Both the position numbers and the translations under genes were made by a program. Positions 1 to 11,039 of a DNA stretch of 64,000 nucleotides are shown piece by piece (the stretch's first letter is position 1; each line of letters opens with the position of its first letter). Origin of the DNA: Halocaridina rubra (taxonomy: Eukaryota > Arthropoda > Malacostraca > Decapoda > Atyidae); assembly GCA_037179515.1 (NCBI GenBank), contig JAXCGZ010005752.1:28501-92500 (forward strand), written 5' to 3'. The notes beneath the pieces were generated by a model. It had not been told where the DNA came from. It saw nothing but the letters and a program-made list of their open reading frames with translations, and ran no database searches.

Positions 1-99
1 TCAAGATGTTGTATCTTGTGCCTGAGACCCTGGGCGTTCCAGAGTAGGATCCCGAGATTAGACATCTTGATGATTTATGGAGGTGGAGGTGGTAGGAGT

Positions 100-1513
100 G
101 GTGGTTTGTTGAGGCTGGTGGTGGTTTTGGAGACGAGGGCTTGTGCGACGACGGAATGGGCTACTTCGCTGACTCGATTGTAGGCATCTTGAGGAGAGGC
201 TTTGGTTTCGAGGAGTCGGGCGGCTGCCTTTATGGCTTGCATAATAATGTTGGTGAGCTCATTTACTGTGAAGAGGGTTTGCTGTTGGGAAGAGGAGGCA
301 GAGGAAGGTGTCTGGATAGGCTGTTGAGGTGTGTGGGTATGGGATTTAAGTCTAGGGTCCTGGGACCTGGTGTGGTGAGCAGGTGTGTGTGTGGTCTGAG
401 TGTTGCATGTGACTGTATTGCATGTTTGAGTGTTGCATGGGGTGGAGGTGTTGGTGTGAGTGTTTTGACGGGGATGGTGGGAGTGTGAGTGTTGTTTGGG
501 GGGATAGTAGGAGTGTGAGTGTTGTGTGATGGGGTGGATGGACTTGGTGTAGGGGTTTAAGCTGTAGGAGGTGTGATCTGTGTGTTAGGAATTCGGTTGG
601 TGCTGTGTGGTGGGTTTTGGGTGGGGAGGTTAGGTGTGAGTGGGGCAGGAAGGGGCCTTTGCCAAGGGTTGGAGGTGGGGGGAGGAGCTGGGATGAAGTT
701 GGAGGTTGTGTGATTGGTGGCAGGGGCAGAGGGAGGGACTCTTTGAGGAATCCTCTTCAGCCTTTCTGGATAGCGGTTGTTGCATGCGTGATGGTTTCCC
801 TTACAGTTTGGGCACTTAGCGACTGTTGCTTCATTGGCCTAGAATTTTCTGAGGCAGCGGTCAGTGGAATGTCTCCCACTGCAGGTTGCACATCTCTCTT
901 GGAAATGGCAAGTATTTCTGTGGTGCCCAATTCTTCGACACCAGAAACATCTCAGTGGTTCAGGAGTGTAGTCTCTTATGTTGAATTTGCCCCAGATGCC
1001 GAAGTTTACTTGCGAAGGGGGTGGACCACAGATGTGGACCAGAACTTGTTTTGAAGGGACAGTTTGGCCCTCTATTTTGAAGGAGCAATGCGAGGCAGCA
1101 GTAATATAAATTTGCTTGGTTAGCAGGTCAACTGACCAAGCATCAGGGAAGCCAATGAGGATGTATTTCCTTATTTTTTGGGCAGGGTTCATCTCTGCCA
1201 AGTGAGGTGAGTTGAGGCTGCGGATCTTCTCTGCGGCTTCTGCTGAGGATGGGTGGATGATAAATTCACCCTGTACATTAGGCTTAATTTTGCAGCCAAA
1301 CTCGATAAGTTGGTCTACCAACTCTCTAACTAGGTCATATGCCTCTTTAGTGGAAGGAGTCTGAACTTTGAACGTTGATATGGGCTTTCTATTGGTCTTC
1401 GGGGCTGGGGAGGAAACTGAGGCAGCAGCACTCTCCTGGCTGCTGCCAGAGGCCGTCCTTGGCCTCTTCTTTCCCAGAACCGTCCACCCCTCTTTAGGGT
1501 GGTCAAGTTCCAT
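100..1513 (-). pseudogene. LINE ORF1 (gag-like, CCHC zinc knuckles)
   Basis: The open part, 1513-839, starts MELDHPKEGWTV and encodes 224 residues. ORF1 proteins of jockey-clade LINEs bind the element RNA. A gag-like fold (residues 60-170) is followed by knuckles CX2CX4HX4C (CFWCRRIGHHRNTC) and CX2CX3HX4C (CATCSGRHSTDRC). A stop at 839-841 ends the frame just before a third knuckle (CPNCKGNHHAC), which is read from about 815. The remainder, to about 100, is a Pro/Thr-rich tail full of short GT-rich repeats. The stop makes this copy defective unless the tail is dispensable. Confidence 0.8.
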
Positions 1514-1689
1514 TCCCCCCTCTGGGGGGGAGCAGGAGAGGCGGCAGAGGCCATGACTAACAACTAGTCATGGATATCACAGATTTCACTAAGTATATAT
1601 CACTTGCACTGTTTGTCAATTTCGTTTAATAAAATATAGGGGCCTTGTGGCTGGATCACTTCAGTTAATTGGAACACTACAACACTTTA

Positions 1690-2400
1690 TCAGTAAAACA
1701 GTCTTCTATCTTTCTTCCCAACTCTCGTGAGAGAGGGGAGTGCAAACACAAAATATGCAACGGATCACCTTGGTTATGAGACACACCACACAGTATGCTT
1801 AGCACTAAGTGGTCTTTTTATTTCTCTTCCCAGCTCTCTAAAGAGAGGGAAAAGCAAACAGAATATAAATGCAAAGTTGAAATTTGAACACTTTCTATAG
1901 AATTATGGAACACACAATAATGTGTGTTCAACTAAACAAAACAACACAAAAGCACACACACAAAAAAAAGAACAAAACAAGGCAATCTTTCTGTTTCTCT
2001 CTTTGGTTCTCGTGAGAGAGGAAGAAAAGAGAACAGAGATACTTAGGTTCGTTTTTTTTTTCCTTGTAGAAACTTCCACCTCAGATCAGGGATGAAGTGA
2101 AGGAGGAGAAATTCACTTCACTGGTAGGAAGAGGCTTCAACTACCTATCACAAAAGAGATAAAAACAAAATAGAAACCTGAACACTTTCTATTTCCCTTT
2201 TTCTTCCCAACTCTTATAAAAGAGAGAGAAGAGCAGGCAGAAATATTTGGGGTATGGAACACACACAGTCACTTGTTTGCATTAAAACAAAAAACGGGAA
2301 CACAAAATAAAACAAAAAACAGTCTTTGTTTCTTTTTCTGGCTTTCGTGAGAGAGGAGGAAAAGAGAACAGAGATACTTAGGCAGGCCCTATCACTACTG
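1690..2400 (-). repeat. LINE 5' UTR repeats, each with a short hairpin
   Basis: Five imperfect units each carry a small palindrome of the CTCTCGTGAGAG type (centres near 1728, 1841, 2014, 2218, 2348), followed by purine-rich sequence and often ACAGAGATACTTAGG or AGAAATATTTGG. They resemble the tandem promoter monomers of some LINE 5' UTRs. Copy 2 keeps only the first unit and part of the second, ending at 42426. Confidence 0.6.
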
Positions 2401-3800
2401 GAGCTGGAACCAGACTGGAAGGCAATTATGACTGAGATGCAAGGCAGAGACAGTATTTTAGGTGCAACATGCAGAAGCAAATGAAAAAAAAAAACGAAAA
2501 TATTATGGGTAAAATAGGTTGTGGGTGAACAATCTCCAGAATGTTCTTTGCGTTGCAGGGAACGGAATTTTAATTATTCAAATAATAAGGAAGCTACTGG
2601 AATATATTTAGACAGGCTAATGACATATCAGAGAGTAAAATTTATAACAAAATTATCAGCAAGAGCAAGTTTTATAATATAAATATTTATCAGCAAAAGC
2701 TATTTTATCATAAGAAAAGTGCGTAAAAAACGTATCTACAAGATACCTCATCATTACTACGTCATCACTACACGAGAGAAAAGCTGAGAACAGAGAAATA
2801 GGCGGCAGATTTGTATTTTGGGAACATGCATTCTGACATACAGTAATATTAAACAAGATATATTTAAAATTAGCTGTACACTGAAATATAAATTGCATTA
2901 ATCATAATCTGCTTTATTTTATTTTTTAAGTAAGAAAAGACAATTAAAAGACAATAAAATAACTAATAAAACATTTATAAAGACCTCTGGTGACTTAGAG
3001 CGAAACACTTTGTCACATTTTGAAAGCTTTGAGTTGGCGTGACTTTCGAGGCGAGAAGTTGCCGCTACATTTAGTGGTCACCAAGTGAGCGACTTTGAGC
3101 CAGACTAGGTGAGCTTCGAACTGGGCGAATTTGTAAGGTTGACAAAGGGCAGTATTCTCGTCTATTTTATTTCAAGGGTTTACTATAGAGGTTGTCTCTG
3201 GCAGGCAAATATGGCAGAGATGCAAAGGAGAGACAGTAATTTAGGTGTAACAAAAGGGAACAACAAAGGAAACGAGAAAATGAATTATGGAAAAATGGAC
3301 TTCTGGTATCTGCAGTCTGCGGGTGCAGATTTTTTTTTATAATTTTTGGAGAAGGGAATTCTTAATATTCAAATATCAAAAAGTATTAGAATGTATTTAG
3401 ACAAACTAATGACATATCAGCAAGCAAATTTATGAAAAAATTTATCATCAAGAGCGATTTTATAATAAGAATTATTTTTTAAAGATGTATTCACAGGATG
3501 GGTCAGCATTCTGCGAGAGAAAATGGAGAAGAGGAGAAAAAGAGGGAGACTAATGAATTGTGATAATACGTATTTTACTTTCTTCATGTACGAGAATATT
3601 AAACTACATACAGCTACTTACAGAGATGTAATAAAAATTATATAAATCATATATTATCTAAATTTTATAAAATACAAAATGTGAGGTTTCTCGGTGACAT
3701 AAAAGAAACATAGCAAGGATAAAATCTCAATAAATAAGTATTAGGGCATTTATAATGAGGCTGGTGACTTTAAGCGGGATGCTCTGTCACAAAGGTCCTT
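2401..3800. repeat. Degenerate direct repeat, about 780-bp period
   Basis: Segments near 2430-3030 and 3215-3800 share blocks in the same order: GAGATGCAA with AGAGACAGTA, then AGACA..CTAATGACATATCAG, then GGTGACTT..AGCG with TGTCACA. Offsets are 783 bp at the first block and 774 bp at the last. No protein is encoded. Origin unknown; possibly further LINE-derived monomers. Confidence 0.55.
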
Positions 3801-4195
3801 TCTAGAGAATGTTTCTTCAACAAAATTCTGCTATAGGAGGTGAAAAAAGAACAAAGAAAGTTATGGTGACCTAAGTGTTATTATAAGGTATGAGAGTTTC
3901 TTTTAGGGGAAAAGAAAAGATGAAAATAAGTTGAGATCCACCAGTGAAACATACCCTAAAGGCTAGACATATCACAACATCACTAAAAATGAACAAATTC
4001 TTATTAGACAATACAGCTAAAGACATGCAAAAACATAAAAGGATTGTGAGCAAATCAAATTTCAAGAAAATTTAAGTCACAATTATATAGCTGAAAAAAT
4101 AAATCAATATGCAAGTTTTAAGGAATTCTTCACAGGAAAAGGCAATAAAAGTGGTGGCGGGATTCAATACAGCTTCAGCTATTCAATACTAAACT
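3801..4195. other. AT-rich DNA, nothing recognised
   Basis: I see no coding potential, repeat or RNA signature here. Confidence 0.5.
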
Positions 4196-4199
4196 AAAG

Positions 4200-4825
4200 G
4201 TTGCCACCATGTTCTGGCTTACAGGGTCCCACAAAAGGAAAATTTAAAACTACAATCAAAGAACAGCAGGGAGGTAGTCTTTACAAACTAGTTAAGCTGA
4301 GGCTAACCACACCAGCTTTCTCATTTGAGGGTAGTCACCGTCAACTCAGTAGGTCAGCAAGGTCATTGTCCAGTCCCTCAACATGTTGGGAAGTGAATTT
4401 GAAAAGGTTCAGGAAAAGTGCCCACCTTTTTTCAGCCGAGGGTTTAGCTGATCTGCAGACTGTAAATATAGGATAGGATGGTGGACTGTCCTCAGTGTAA
4501 AATGTCGTCCATACAGGTAGACTTGTAATTTCTTTATGGCCCAGTATGTGGCCAGAACTTCCCTCTCCATGGTGGAGTAATTCTGCTCTGCATTGGAACT
4601 ACTTATGCTTGATTTTGCGACCGGGCTTGCAAAAGCACGGCACCCAGGCCTTTGTCTGAGGCGCCGGTCTGCAAGATAAAGGGGAAATCCGATTCTACCA
4701 CCTGTAATACTGGCTCACCCGCCAATGCTTCATGGAGCTTGAAGAATGCTCTCTCTGCCTCGTCTGTCCACGTGACAGGGGAGGTCTTACTCCATTTTGA
4801 GGAGGTAATTTGCTGCAAGGTTGTT
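4200..4825 (-). pseudogene. Ty3/gypsy pol fragment (RT thumb and RNase H)
   Basis: The open segment 4818-4603 carries the RT-to-RNase H connection and RNase H start: FFKLHEALAGEPVL, then PFILQTGASDKGLGAVLLQ, matching the gypsy TDAS..GLGAVL motif with Asp replaced by Gly. After a frameshift near 4600 it continues as YSTMEREVLATYWAIKKL and YLYGRHFTL, the standard downstream RNase H motifs, with the usual TDH reading TVH. Both losses remove catalytic acids, so the copy is dead. No LTR is visible. Confidence 0.8.
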
Positions 4826-5379
4826 GTTGTTTGAGATTAAAGCCAACCTTGTGTTGGCACGGACCCTTGTCCAAAGGACAGCCCGTGGGTTAGAGGTTAC
4901 AACTCTTGGGTTGTTTTATCACCTAGGTGGTTTGAAAGTTTGCAAGGTGGTCAGATGGGTGTCCAGGTTGTCAAGTAGTTTCTTTACTATATGGGCTACT
5001 TGATCTGTCATATTGGGGTGTTGTGGATCCATGTTTAATTCATTCCTTAAGTTGTTTGTCTTTGGACATTCTAATAGATAATGCAGCAAGGTCTTATCCA
5101 TTATCTTGCCATAGTGTGTGCACTCTTTTCTGGGGTTCTCAATAATTTTCCAGCAGCACTTGTAGCCAAGCCTGAGCCTAGCTCTTGTAACAGCCAGACT
5201 CCTTGGGGTGTACTTGAATACAGGTGAGGGCTCAAGTTTTCTTGCTTTCTTGTACCATGTGGCAGAGTAGGAGCTTTTGTTAACACAATAGTTGTGGTTT
5301 TCCTGCTTTGTTTTCTGTAGTGCCTGCTTGGTTTTTGATTTGTATTGCTGTAGGCTGGGTTGTATAGAGTGCTGTGATT

Positions 5380-7270
5380 GTGATTACCTAATTGTGTTTA
5401 CGGGAAAGAGCCCAAAGCTCGTATCTTCCCGTCTCCTGATCGGTTCCATTTTAAACTTAGTGATACTTATCGTACCTGTCCTTAAAACTATGGATTGAGA
5501 TAGCATTAACTACCTCCTCGCTTAGCGAATTCCAATTATCAACTACTCTTACACTGAAAAAGTATTTCCTTACATCCTGCAAAGAAGTTTTCTTACGAAG
5601 CTTCAAACTATGACCTCTAGTTCTAGAGCCAGCCATATCGAAATATCGATCCCTATCCACTCTATCATAACCATGAAGGAATTTAAAGACTGTCACCATA
5701 TCCCCCCTTACTCTTCTAGCTTCGAGTGATGGCAAGTCTAATTCCCTCAGCCTCTCATCATAACTGAGATTGCGTATTTCTGGCACCAGTTTCGTGGCAT
5801 GTCTTTGAACTTTTTCAAGCTTAGCTATGTGCTTTTTCATGTGCGGATTCCAAAAGGGGGCTGCATATTCGAGTTTTGGCCTCACATAGGTTACATAAAT
5901 ATTTCTGAACATTTCCTTGTCCATGTGCCTGAAGGCTACCCTTACATTTGATAAGAATGCATATGCTGCCCTTACTACGCCATTTATATGTATTTCTGGA
6001 GACAAATCTGCCAGTATGTTTACTCCTAGATCTCTCTCATTTTCTGTCTCTTGAAGCTGTACTCCAGCCACCGAGTAGTCAAGCTTGGGCCTTCTTGCAC
6101 TTGTACCCATTCTCATTACCTTACATTTTGAGGTATTGAATTTCATTAGCCACTTTTCTGACCACTCATGCAGATTATTTAGATCCTCCTGAAGTTCTGT
6201 ACCATTGTTCTCGTTTTTTACTTTCTTCACAATCTTTGCATCATCTGCAAACATATTCATGAATGAATTTACAGATTCTGGTAGGTCATTTACATATACA
6301 AGGAACAAAAGTGGCCCCAAAACTGAACCCTGTGAAACTCCACTACTAACTATCTTCCCATATTTCTCACAAAAGATGTCATACATTTCTTGTACAGATT
6401 TGTTGTAAAATAAGGTTCTCCAGTCAATAACTGCAAAAAGCTCATTCATTTTGATGTAATCTCCTTTCTGATAGTTCCTCCTCATGTCCTCAGTGCCTCT
6501 ACTCTCAGGAAGAATGTCTTCAATGATATACTCCATCAACAACACACAGTGGTCACTCTTTCCAATTGGTGGTTCATACTCAATATTTTCAATATCCAAC
6601 ACATTATCTGTGAACACCAGATCAAGTAGTGATGGCTCATCCCCACCCCTGGCTCTTGTTGGTTCCATTACATGTTGGTGTAGGAAATTCCCTTGTACGC
6701 AATCTAGGAATCTTGCCCCAAAGGAGTCCTCACCACTGTGTGGGTCAAGATTTATCCAATCTATCTCTTTATGATTAAAGTCTCCCATAATCAAAATCCT
6801 ACATTTTTTCTCCCGCGCCATGTTAACAACTGAGTTTATGACTTCAATCGTACCTATATGACTTTCCTCATAAATTTCAAGCCTATTTTGGTTCCTTGGT
6901 GGGTTGTATACAACAGTTATTATAATGCTCTCTGACCCAGTATTTATGCGAGCAACAAGAAATTCCCTGAACTCACTTTCTATAGCCAAGTTTATCTCTT
7001 CAGCTTGAATCCTCTCACTTAGGAGCAGTGCTATCCCTCCACCAGTCCTCTCAGATCTTTCGACCCTTAGTATTCTGAAGCCCTTAGGAAAAACTGTGAC
7101 ACTGTTTATGTCCTCACTCAACTTAGTCTCTGTAATTGCTACTATATCTGCCTTACTGTTGTGAATCCTATCTTTTAATTCTACTGCCTTACCAGCTAAT
7201 CCATCAGCATTTGTGTATAACAATCTTAATGAGGCCCCATCCCCTGATGTTTTGGCATATGACAGCATCC
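5380..7270 (-). mobile_element. CR1-like LINE inserted in the jockey-like LINE
   Basis: The 3' end reads ...CTCTTTCCCGTAAACACAATTAGGTAATCAC, identical in design to the copies at 54190-54280 and 62440-62530. The 5' boundary is set where the jockey-like RNase H reading stops (AKDAVICQ) and the endonuclease starts, near 7270. It is shortened at the 5' end and lacks most of the RT. Confidence 0.8.
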
Positions 7271-7277
7271 TTGGCAA
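5457..7277 (-). CDS. CR1-like LINE ORF2 with an internal in-frame RT deletion
   Basis: A 606-residue open frame. Residues 15-270 form an APE-type endonuclease: LLYTNADGLAGK, TETKLS, IMGDFNHKEIDW, LDLVFTDN and GKSDHCVLL, with catalytic residues present. The frame then jumps from EKYGKI directly to VSSGVSQGSVLGPLLFLVYVN, losing the RT fingers and first catalytic Asp block that 52690-53290 retains. FADDAK (second catalytic motif), the thumb and the C-terminal domain (YVRPKLEYAAPFWNP to SFKDRYDKYH) follow intact. The protein would cut DNA but not reverse transcribe. That the frame is still open suggests a fairly recent insertion. The Met used may belong to the flanking element. Confidence 0.85.
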   Translation of the reverse strand: MPRMLSYAKTSGDGASLRLLYTNADGLAGKAVELKDRIHNSKADIVAITETKLSEDINSVTVFPKGFRILRVERSERTGGGIALLLSERIQAEEINLAIESEFREFLVARINTGSESIIITVVYNPPRNQNRLEIYEESHIGTIEVINSVVNMAREKKCRILIMGDFNHKEIDWINLDPHSGEDSFGARFLDCVQGNFLHQHVMEPTRARGGDEPSLLDLVFTDNVLDIENIEYEPPIGKSDHCVLLMEYIIEDILPESRGTEDMRRNYQKGDYIKMNELFAVIDWRTLFYNKSVQEMYDIFCEKYGKIVSSGVSQGSVLGPLLFLVYVNDLPESVNSFMNMFADDAKIVKKVKNENNGTELQEDLNNLHEWSEKWLMKFNTSKCKVMRMGTSARRPKLDYSVAGVQLQETENERDLGVNILADLSPEIHINGVVRAAYAFLSNVRVAFRHMDKEMFRNIYVTYVRPKLEYAAPFWNPHMKKHIAKLEKVQRHATKLVPEIRNLSYDERLRELDLPSLEARRVRGDMVTVFKFLHGYDRVDRDRYFDMAGSRTRGHSLKLRKKTSLQDVRKYFFSVRVVDNWNSLSEEVVNAISIHSFKDRYDKYH

Positions 7278-7344
7278 GTTGATCTGCGTTGTCGTTTCTG
7301 GGGATGATGATGTGGCTGGGTATCCAGTTGATTGTTACTGGTCT

Positions 7345-8103
7345 TCATTGTTCTTGATGTTGAACTAGCAGAGTTTGGACTGAGCTAATTAAGTTGATGT
7401 TTTCTTTGAACTTTTGCTGTTGTAGTGCTTGGACAGAGGAGAGTGATTCGGTGTGTATGGTTACAGGTCCTTGTCCTTTTTCCATTGAGTTTTGCAGAGC
7501 CATTTTGATGGCATATAACTCGGTTTGGAGAGTGGAGTAGTAGTCTGAAAGTCTCCAGGAATCTGTAAAATGTTCCGAGTAGACTACTTCTCCAGTTGCA
7601 GGGATACTTGTGTTGACAGTTCCATCTGTGCAGTAGGATATGCCTTCTGTTTGGTTAGTTTTTGTGATTGCAGCTAGAGCTGCTTCATGCAGTTGTATCT
7701 TTGTACAGGCTTTCTTATTGTCTGGAAGACTAGTGGTGCTAAATATTGCTGGGTATGCTCTCCATGGGACTAGCGGTTTGTAGTGAGTGCAGGGCTTGTC
7801 TAAGTTGATATTTGCCAATTCAGATGCCATGTTACACTTATGTATATTTTTCAGAAGTGGGCCGGCATGCTCTTCCTGGAGAGATGTCATATATCTCATA
7901 GGGGTTAGTCTGCTGTGTGCTCTTTCTCTGAGGTATGTGATTTGAGGTTTGAAGGTGAGTTGCCTGTCTGTGTAAACTCCTAGATACATGAAAGTATCAA
8001 CCCACTCTATGTTTTCATTGGATAGGGTGAGCGAGGCTAGTGGTACTGGAGTTTTTATAGCCATAGCTTTTGTTTTATTACTGTTGATTTTGAGTTCCAG
8101 CAC
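7345..8103 (-). pseudogene. LINE RT C-terminus and RNase H domain
   Basis: An open stretch of 252 residues. The RT thumb segment (WVDTFMYLGVYTDRQLTFK) is followed by an RNase H domain with Asp in YCTDGTVN, Glu in TLQTELYAIKM and a degraded third acid (IHTESLSS). The upstream YADD motif lies just outside this frame near 8188. It ends at a stop at 7345; translation past that gives WIPSHIIIPRND, the last RNase H motif, then the insertion of the CR1-like LINE. Confidence 0.78.
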
Positions 8104-9141
8104 CTTGCTTTTCAGATGGAACAGGTCTACTGCTTTTTGAGCACTGGCTAGTATATCGCTTCCTCTGCTGATGAAGACTACGTCGTCGGCATAGATGAAG
8201 ATGTCTACTCCTTTGGGTAGCTGTAGTCAAAAGAAGTTCTCCATTAGCACATTGAAAATCAGTGGACTGAGGATGCCTCCTTGTAGGGTACCATTTTTAA
8301 TTTCTTATATGTTGATAGTTGTCTCTGGAATTTTACTCTAGCCTCTCTATTTCTGACATGGTTTGAGACCCAACTGAGTAGATGTCCCTTAACTCTCTTG
8401 TTTGCTAGGGAGCTCAGGATGGCTGCTGGGTTAGCCAGTTCAAAAGCCTTCTTAAGGTCTAAGAAGACTACGACTGCAGCCTTGTTGTTTATGCAGCTGA
8501 GGACATTTATAATGCATTGTGTGGTGCCTACATTATCTCTGTAGGCATACAAATGAGTGTGTAAGGGGCCTATTTTGAATTGTAATCTCTTGAGCACCAT
8601 TTTTTCAGCTGTTTTTTCTAAACAGCTTAGTAGAGATATGGATCGTGGAGTCGTTGGGTCTTTGGGTTTTGGGATAGGCTGAATATCCTATTGAATCCAG
8701 ATTTTTGGCCAAACCCTTAATATGTAAGTGGTGTTTGTCAGATGGAGGTAACTGGCTCACCTGAAGTGCCCATGTTGTTGATCGTTCAGGGACTGTGTCT
8801 TTCTATCTATGTTTGGTGTTTCTGAGTTCTTGAGTAGTGAATGGTGTGTCTATGTCATCTTTTTGATTGCAGGCATGATTTATGGTGTCCCATCTTTGTT
8901 GCCTTAGGTCATTTTGGATCCTTATTTTGCAGGGTGGAAGTTGTTGGGTTGCTGAATGGTTGGAAAAGGTGTCTGCAAGTCTTTTTTCTAAGGGTAAGAA
9001 AAATTCTACTAAATCTACTGTGGCGCCTAAGGCTGTAAGTTGTATTGAATCTAGGTCTACTAGTGATCCAATTCCAGAAGGATGTAGTTACTATATTTTT
9101 ACTGCGAGCTCGTCTAATTCGCGAGATTCGATTCCTACCAT

Positions 9142-9516
9142 GTGACAGTCACCTTGGATGATTGTGCTGATGTCCGGTTCCAGGTGGACACAGGTGTTGC
9201 TCATACTCTTATCAGAGAACAAGAATTTTTGAAGTGTTTTCCTAAGGCTGAGCCTAAAATAATGCCTTCTAAGATTAAATTGAAGAAATATGGAGGTTCC
9301 AAAATGCCTGTGTGCGGGGAGATTTGGGTAAAATTCAAGTTCCATGCTTATGTTTTAGAGAATCAAACAATCTTAATGGTGAAGGATTCTGGTCCTAACC
9401 TATTATGTCGTGATTTATTACCTGCTCTAAATATTAGCCGAATTCTAGTGGACAGTGCTGTGCATGCTATTGCTGAGAAGTTTGTCATGGAGAAGTTTTC
9501 TGATTTGTTCCGATAA
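9142..9516 (+). pseudogene. Gypsy retropepsin domain
   Basis: 124 open residues. The aspartic protease signature is VDTGVAHTLI (usual form DTGAxxxxI), and the second family block is GPNLLCRDLL. The tail (KFSDLFR) is the linker into RT. The frame stops at 9514, and a shift near 9620 separates it from RT. The protease would cleave the Gag-Pol precursor; this copy is not functional. Confidence 0.8.
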
Positions 9517-9625
9517 GAATTAGCAGGTTATAAAGGAATGGAAGCTTCTTATGAAGTGGATGAGGCAGTATTACCTAAGTATTACAAGGCCCAAAATATA
9601 TCATATGCTATGCCTGCTAAAGTAA

Positions 9626-10777
9626 ATGCAGGAACAAAATATCATTGCGCCTGTCCCTCACTCTAATTGGGATGCTCCTATTGTACCTGTGCTGAAAGGT
9701 GACGGAGCTGTACGTATTTGTGGAGACTATCGTTTAACCGTTAACCAAGCATGTAAAGTTACTGAATATCCTAGAATTGATGACTTATTTGCTACTTTGG
9801 GAAGTAGGAAGATTTTGTCAAAATTGGACATGAAGAGTGCTTACAGTCAGATTCTTCTTTGCCCTGAGTCACGTTCACTCACTACTAATAACACTCACCA
9901 AGGATTGTTTCAGTATAGCAGTTTGTGTTTTGGTATAGCTAGTGCTCCAGGAATTTTCCAACAAACTGCAGAAAATTTATTGCGAGGTATTCCTGGCCTT
10001 TCTATTCTTCTTGATGACATACTAGTATCGGGAGCTAACTCTTGTGAACATGAGGAGCATTTATGCAAAGCTTTAAAAAGACGAGAGGAAGTTGAACTGT
10101 GATTGCATCCTACTAAGTGCTCATTTGGTGTTGACCAAGTACAGTATTTGTGTTATACAATTGAGTCTATATGTTTAAGGCCTACTAAGGAGAAGTTAGA
10201 TGCTATATGTAATGCTCCTGAGTCTAAGGACTTAACAGAGTTACTCAGTTATTTAGAAATTTTAAATTTCTATAGGAAGTTCTTGGTAAAAGCTGCTGCT
10301 ATTCTTGAGCCTTTGAATAGTCTTTTGAGAAAGGTTGTTGGAGGGAAATGGAATGTGGAACATTTTAAAGCTTTCCAAGAACCTAAAATGCTATTATTAG
10401 ATGCCTGTCTAATTCATTTTGACCCTAATTTACCTATCGTAATGTCTGCTGACAGTTCTAAGTATGGTTTGGGTGCTGTTCTTTGTCAGAAAAGGGCTGG
10501 TGCTGAATTGCCAGTCATTTTAGCATCCCAAACTCTAAATAAAGCCGAGGCCAATTATTCTCAGACTGAGAAGGAGGCCCTTGCACTTGTTTTTGTTCTG
10601 AAGAAATTTCATTATTATTTGTGGGGTCATGCATTTTTGTTACTTACGGATCACAAACTACTTTTTGGTTTGCTCAACCCTAATAAGCTTATTCCTGATG
10701 GTCATTGCTCCTACAAGCCTATTAATTCGAGTTGTATCACCGTTCAGGTAAATCCTTACGTACGGCTGATGCTTTGA
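9626..10777 (+). pseudogene. Gypsy reverse transcriptase and RNase H
   Basis: RT blocks: ICGDYRLTVNQ, ILSKLDMKSAYSQILL (first catalytic Asp), SLCFGIASAPGIFQQ and ILLDDILVSG (LDD catalytic motif). A TGA at 10100-10102 interrupts before LHPTKCSF, where relatives have a sense codon. RNase H follows: MSADSSKYGLGAVLCQ, YSQTEKEALALVFVLKKF, LLTDHKLLFGLL. A deletion after LIPDG (about 10700) removes the last RNase H block; another frame then gives TADALSRLPL, the usual end of this domain. Confidence 0.85.
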
Positions 10778-11039
10778 GCCGATTACCACTAGCAAATGCA
10801 CCTGATAGTGTTCCTGTTTGTGCAGAGTAGAGCCAGTTAGTTAATACATTGGATGCCACCCCTGTAAACTGCTAATGACATTAGTAAGTGGACTTCTAAG
10901 GACTCAATACCTGCTAGAGTACTACTCTATCTAGACTGTGGTTGGCCTGAGAATGTTATGGATGAATTGAGACCATTCTTCCATTGATAGAATTAATTAT
11001 GTGTTCAACAAGGTTACATTCTATGGGGACCTAGGGTAA

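Larger units (their letters stand above)
1..2400 (-). mobile_element. Jockey-like LINE copy 1, 5' half (cut by window start)
   Basis: Reading leftward on the minus strand, this contains a repetitive 5' UTR (about 2400-1520), ORF1 (1513 to about 100) and the first residues of ORF2: ILLWNAQGL, the usual start of an APE endonuclease, at about 55-1. It matches 39457-41015 and 42175-42426 base by base with moderate divergence, so both are one family. The rest of ORF2 lies before base 1. Confidence 0.85.
4830..8960 (-). mobile_element. Second jockey-like LINE (ORF2 only), split by an insertion
   Basis: 5' part, 8960-7272: RT, with WALQVSQLPPSDK near 8770, VVVFLDLKKAFELANPAAI at 8480-8420 and the YADD catalytic motif at 8194-8183, then RNase H (YCTDGTVN, TLQTELYAIKMAL, WIPSH). 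3' part, 5378-4830: the C-terminal region ARLRLGYKCCWKI and TLLHYLLECP. A CR1-like LINE (5380-7270) sits between. Several frameshifts break the frame. It is related to but distinct from the family at 36-42 kb, and lacks ORF1. Confidence 0.8.

Noticed and set aside
605..1054. 149-codon plus-strand ORF over the LINE
   Set aside because: It is the antisense shadow of ORF1 with its zinc knuckles. The same shadow recurs at 40004-40342 in the second copy.
4919..5101. Independent small gene (60 codons, LLHYLLECP)
   Set aside because: The motif is the C-terminal region of jockey-like LINE ORF2, also seen at 36050, so it belongs to the split LINE.
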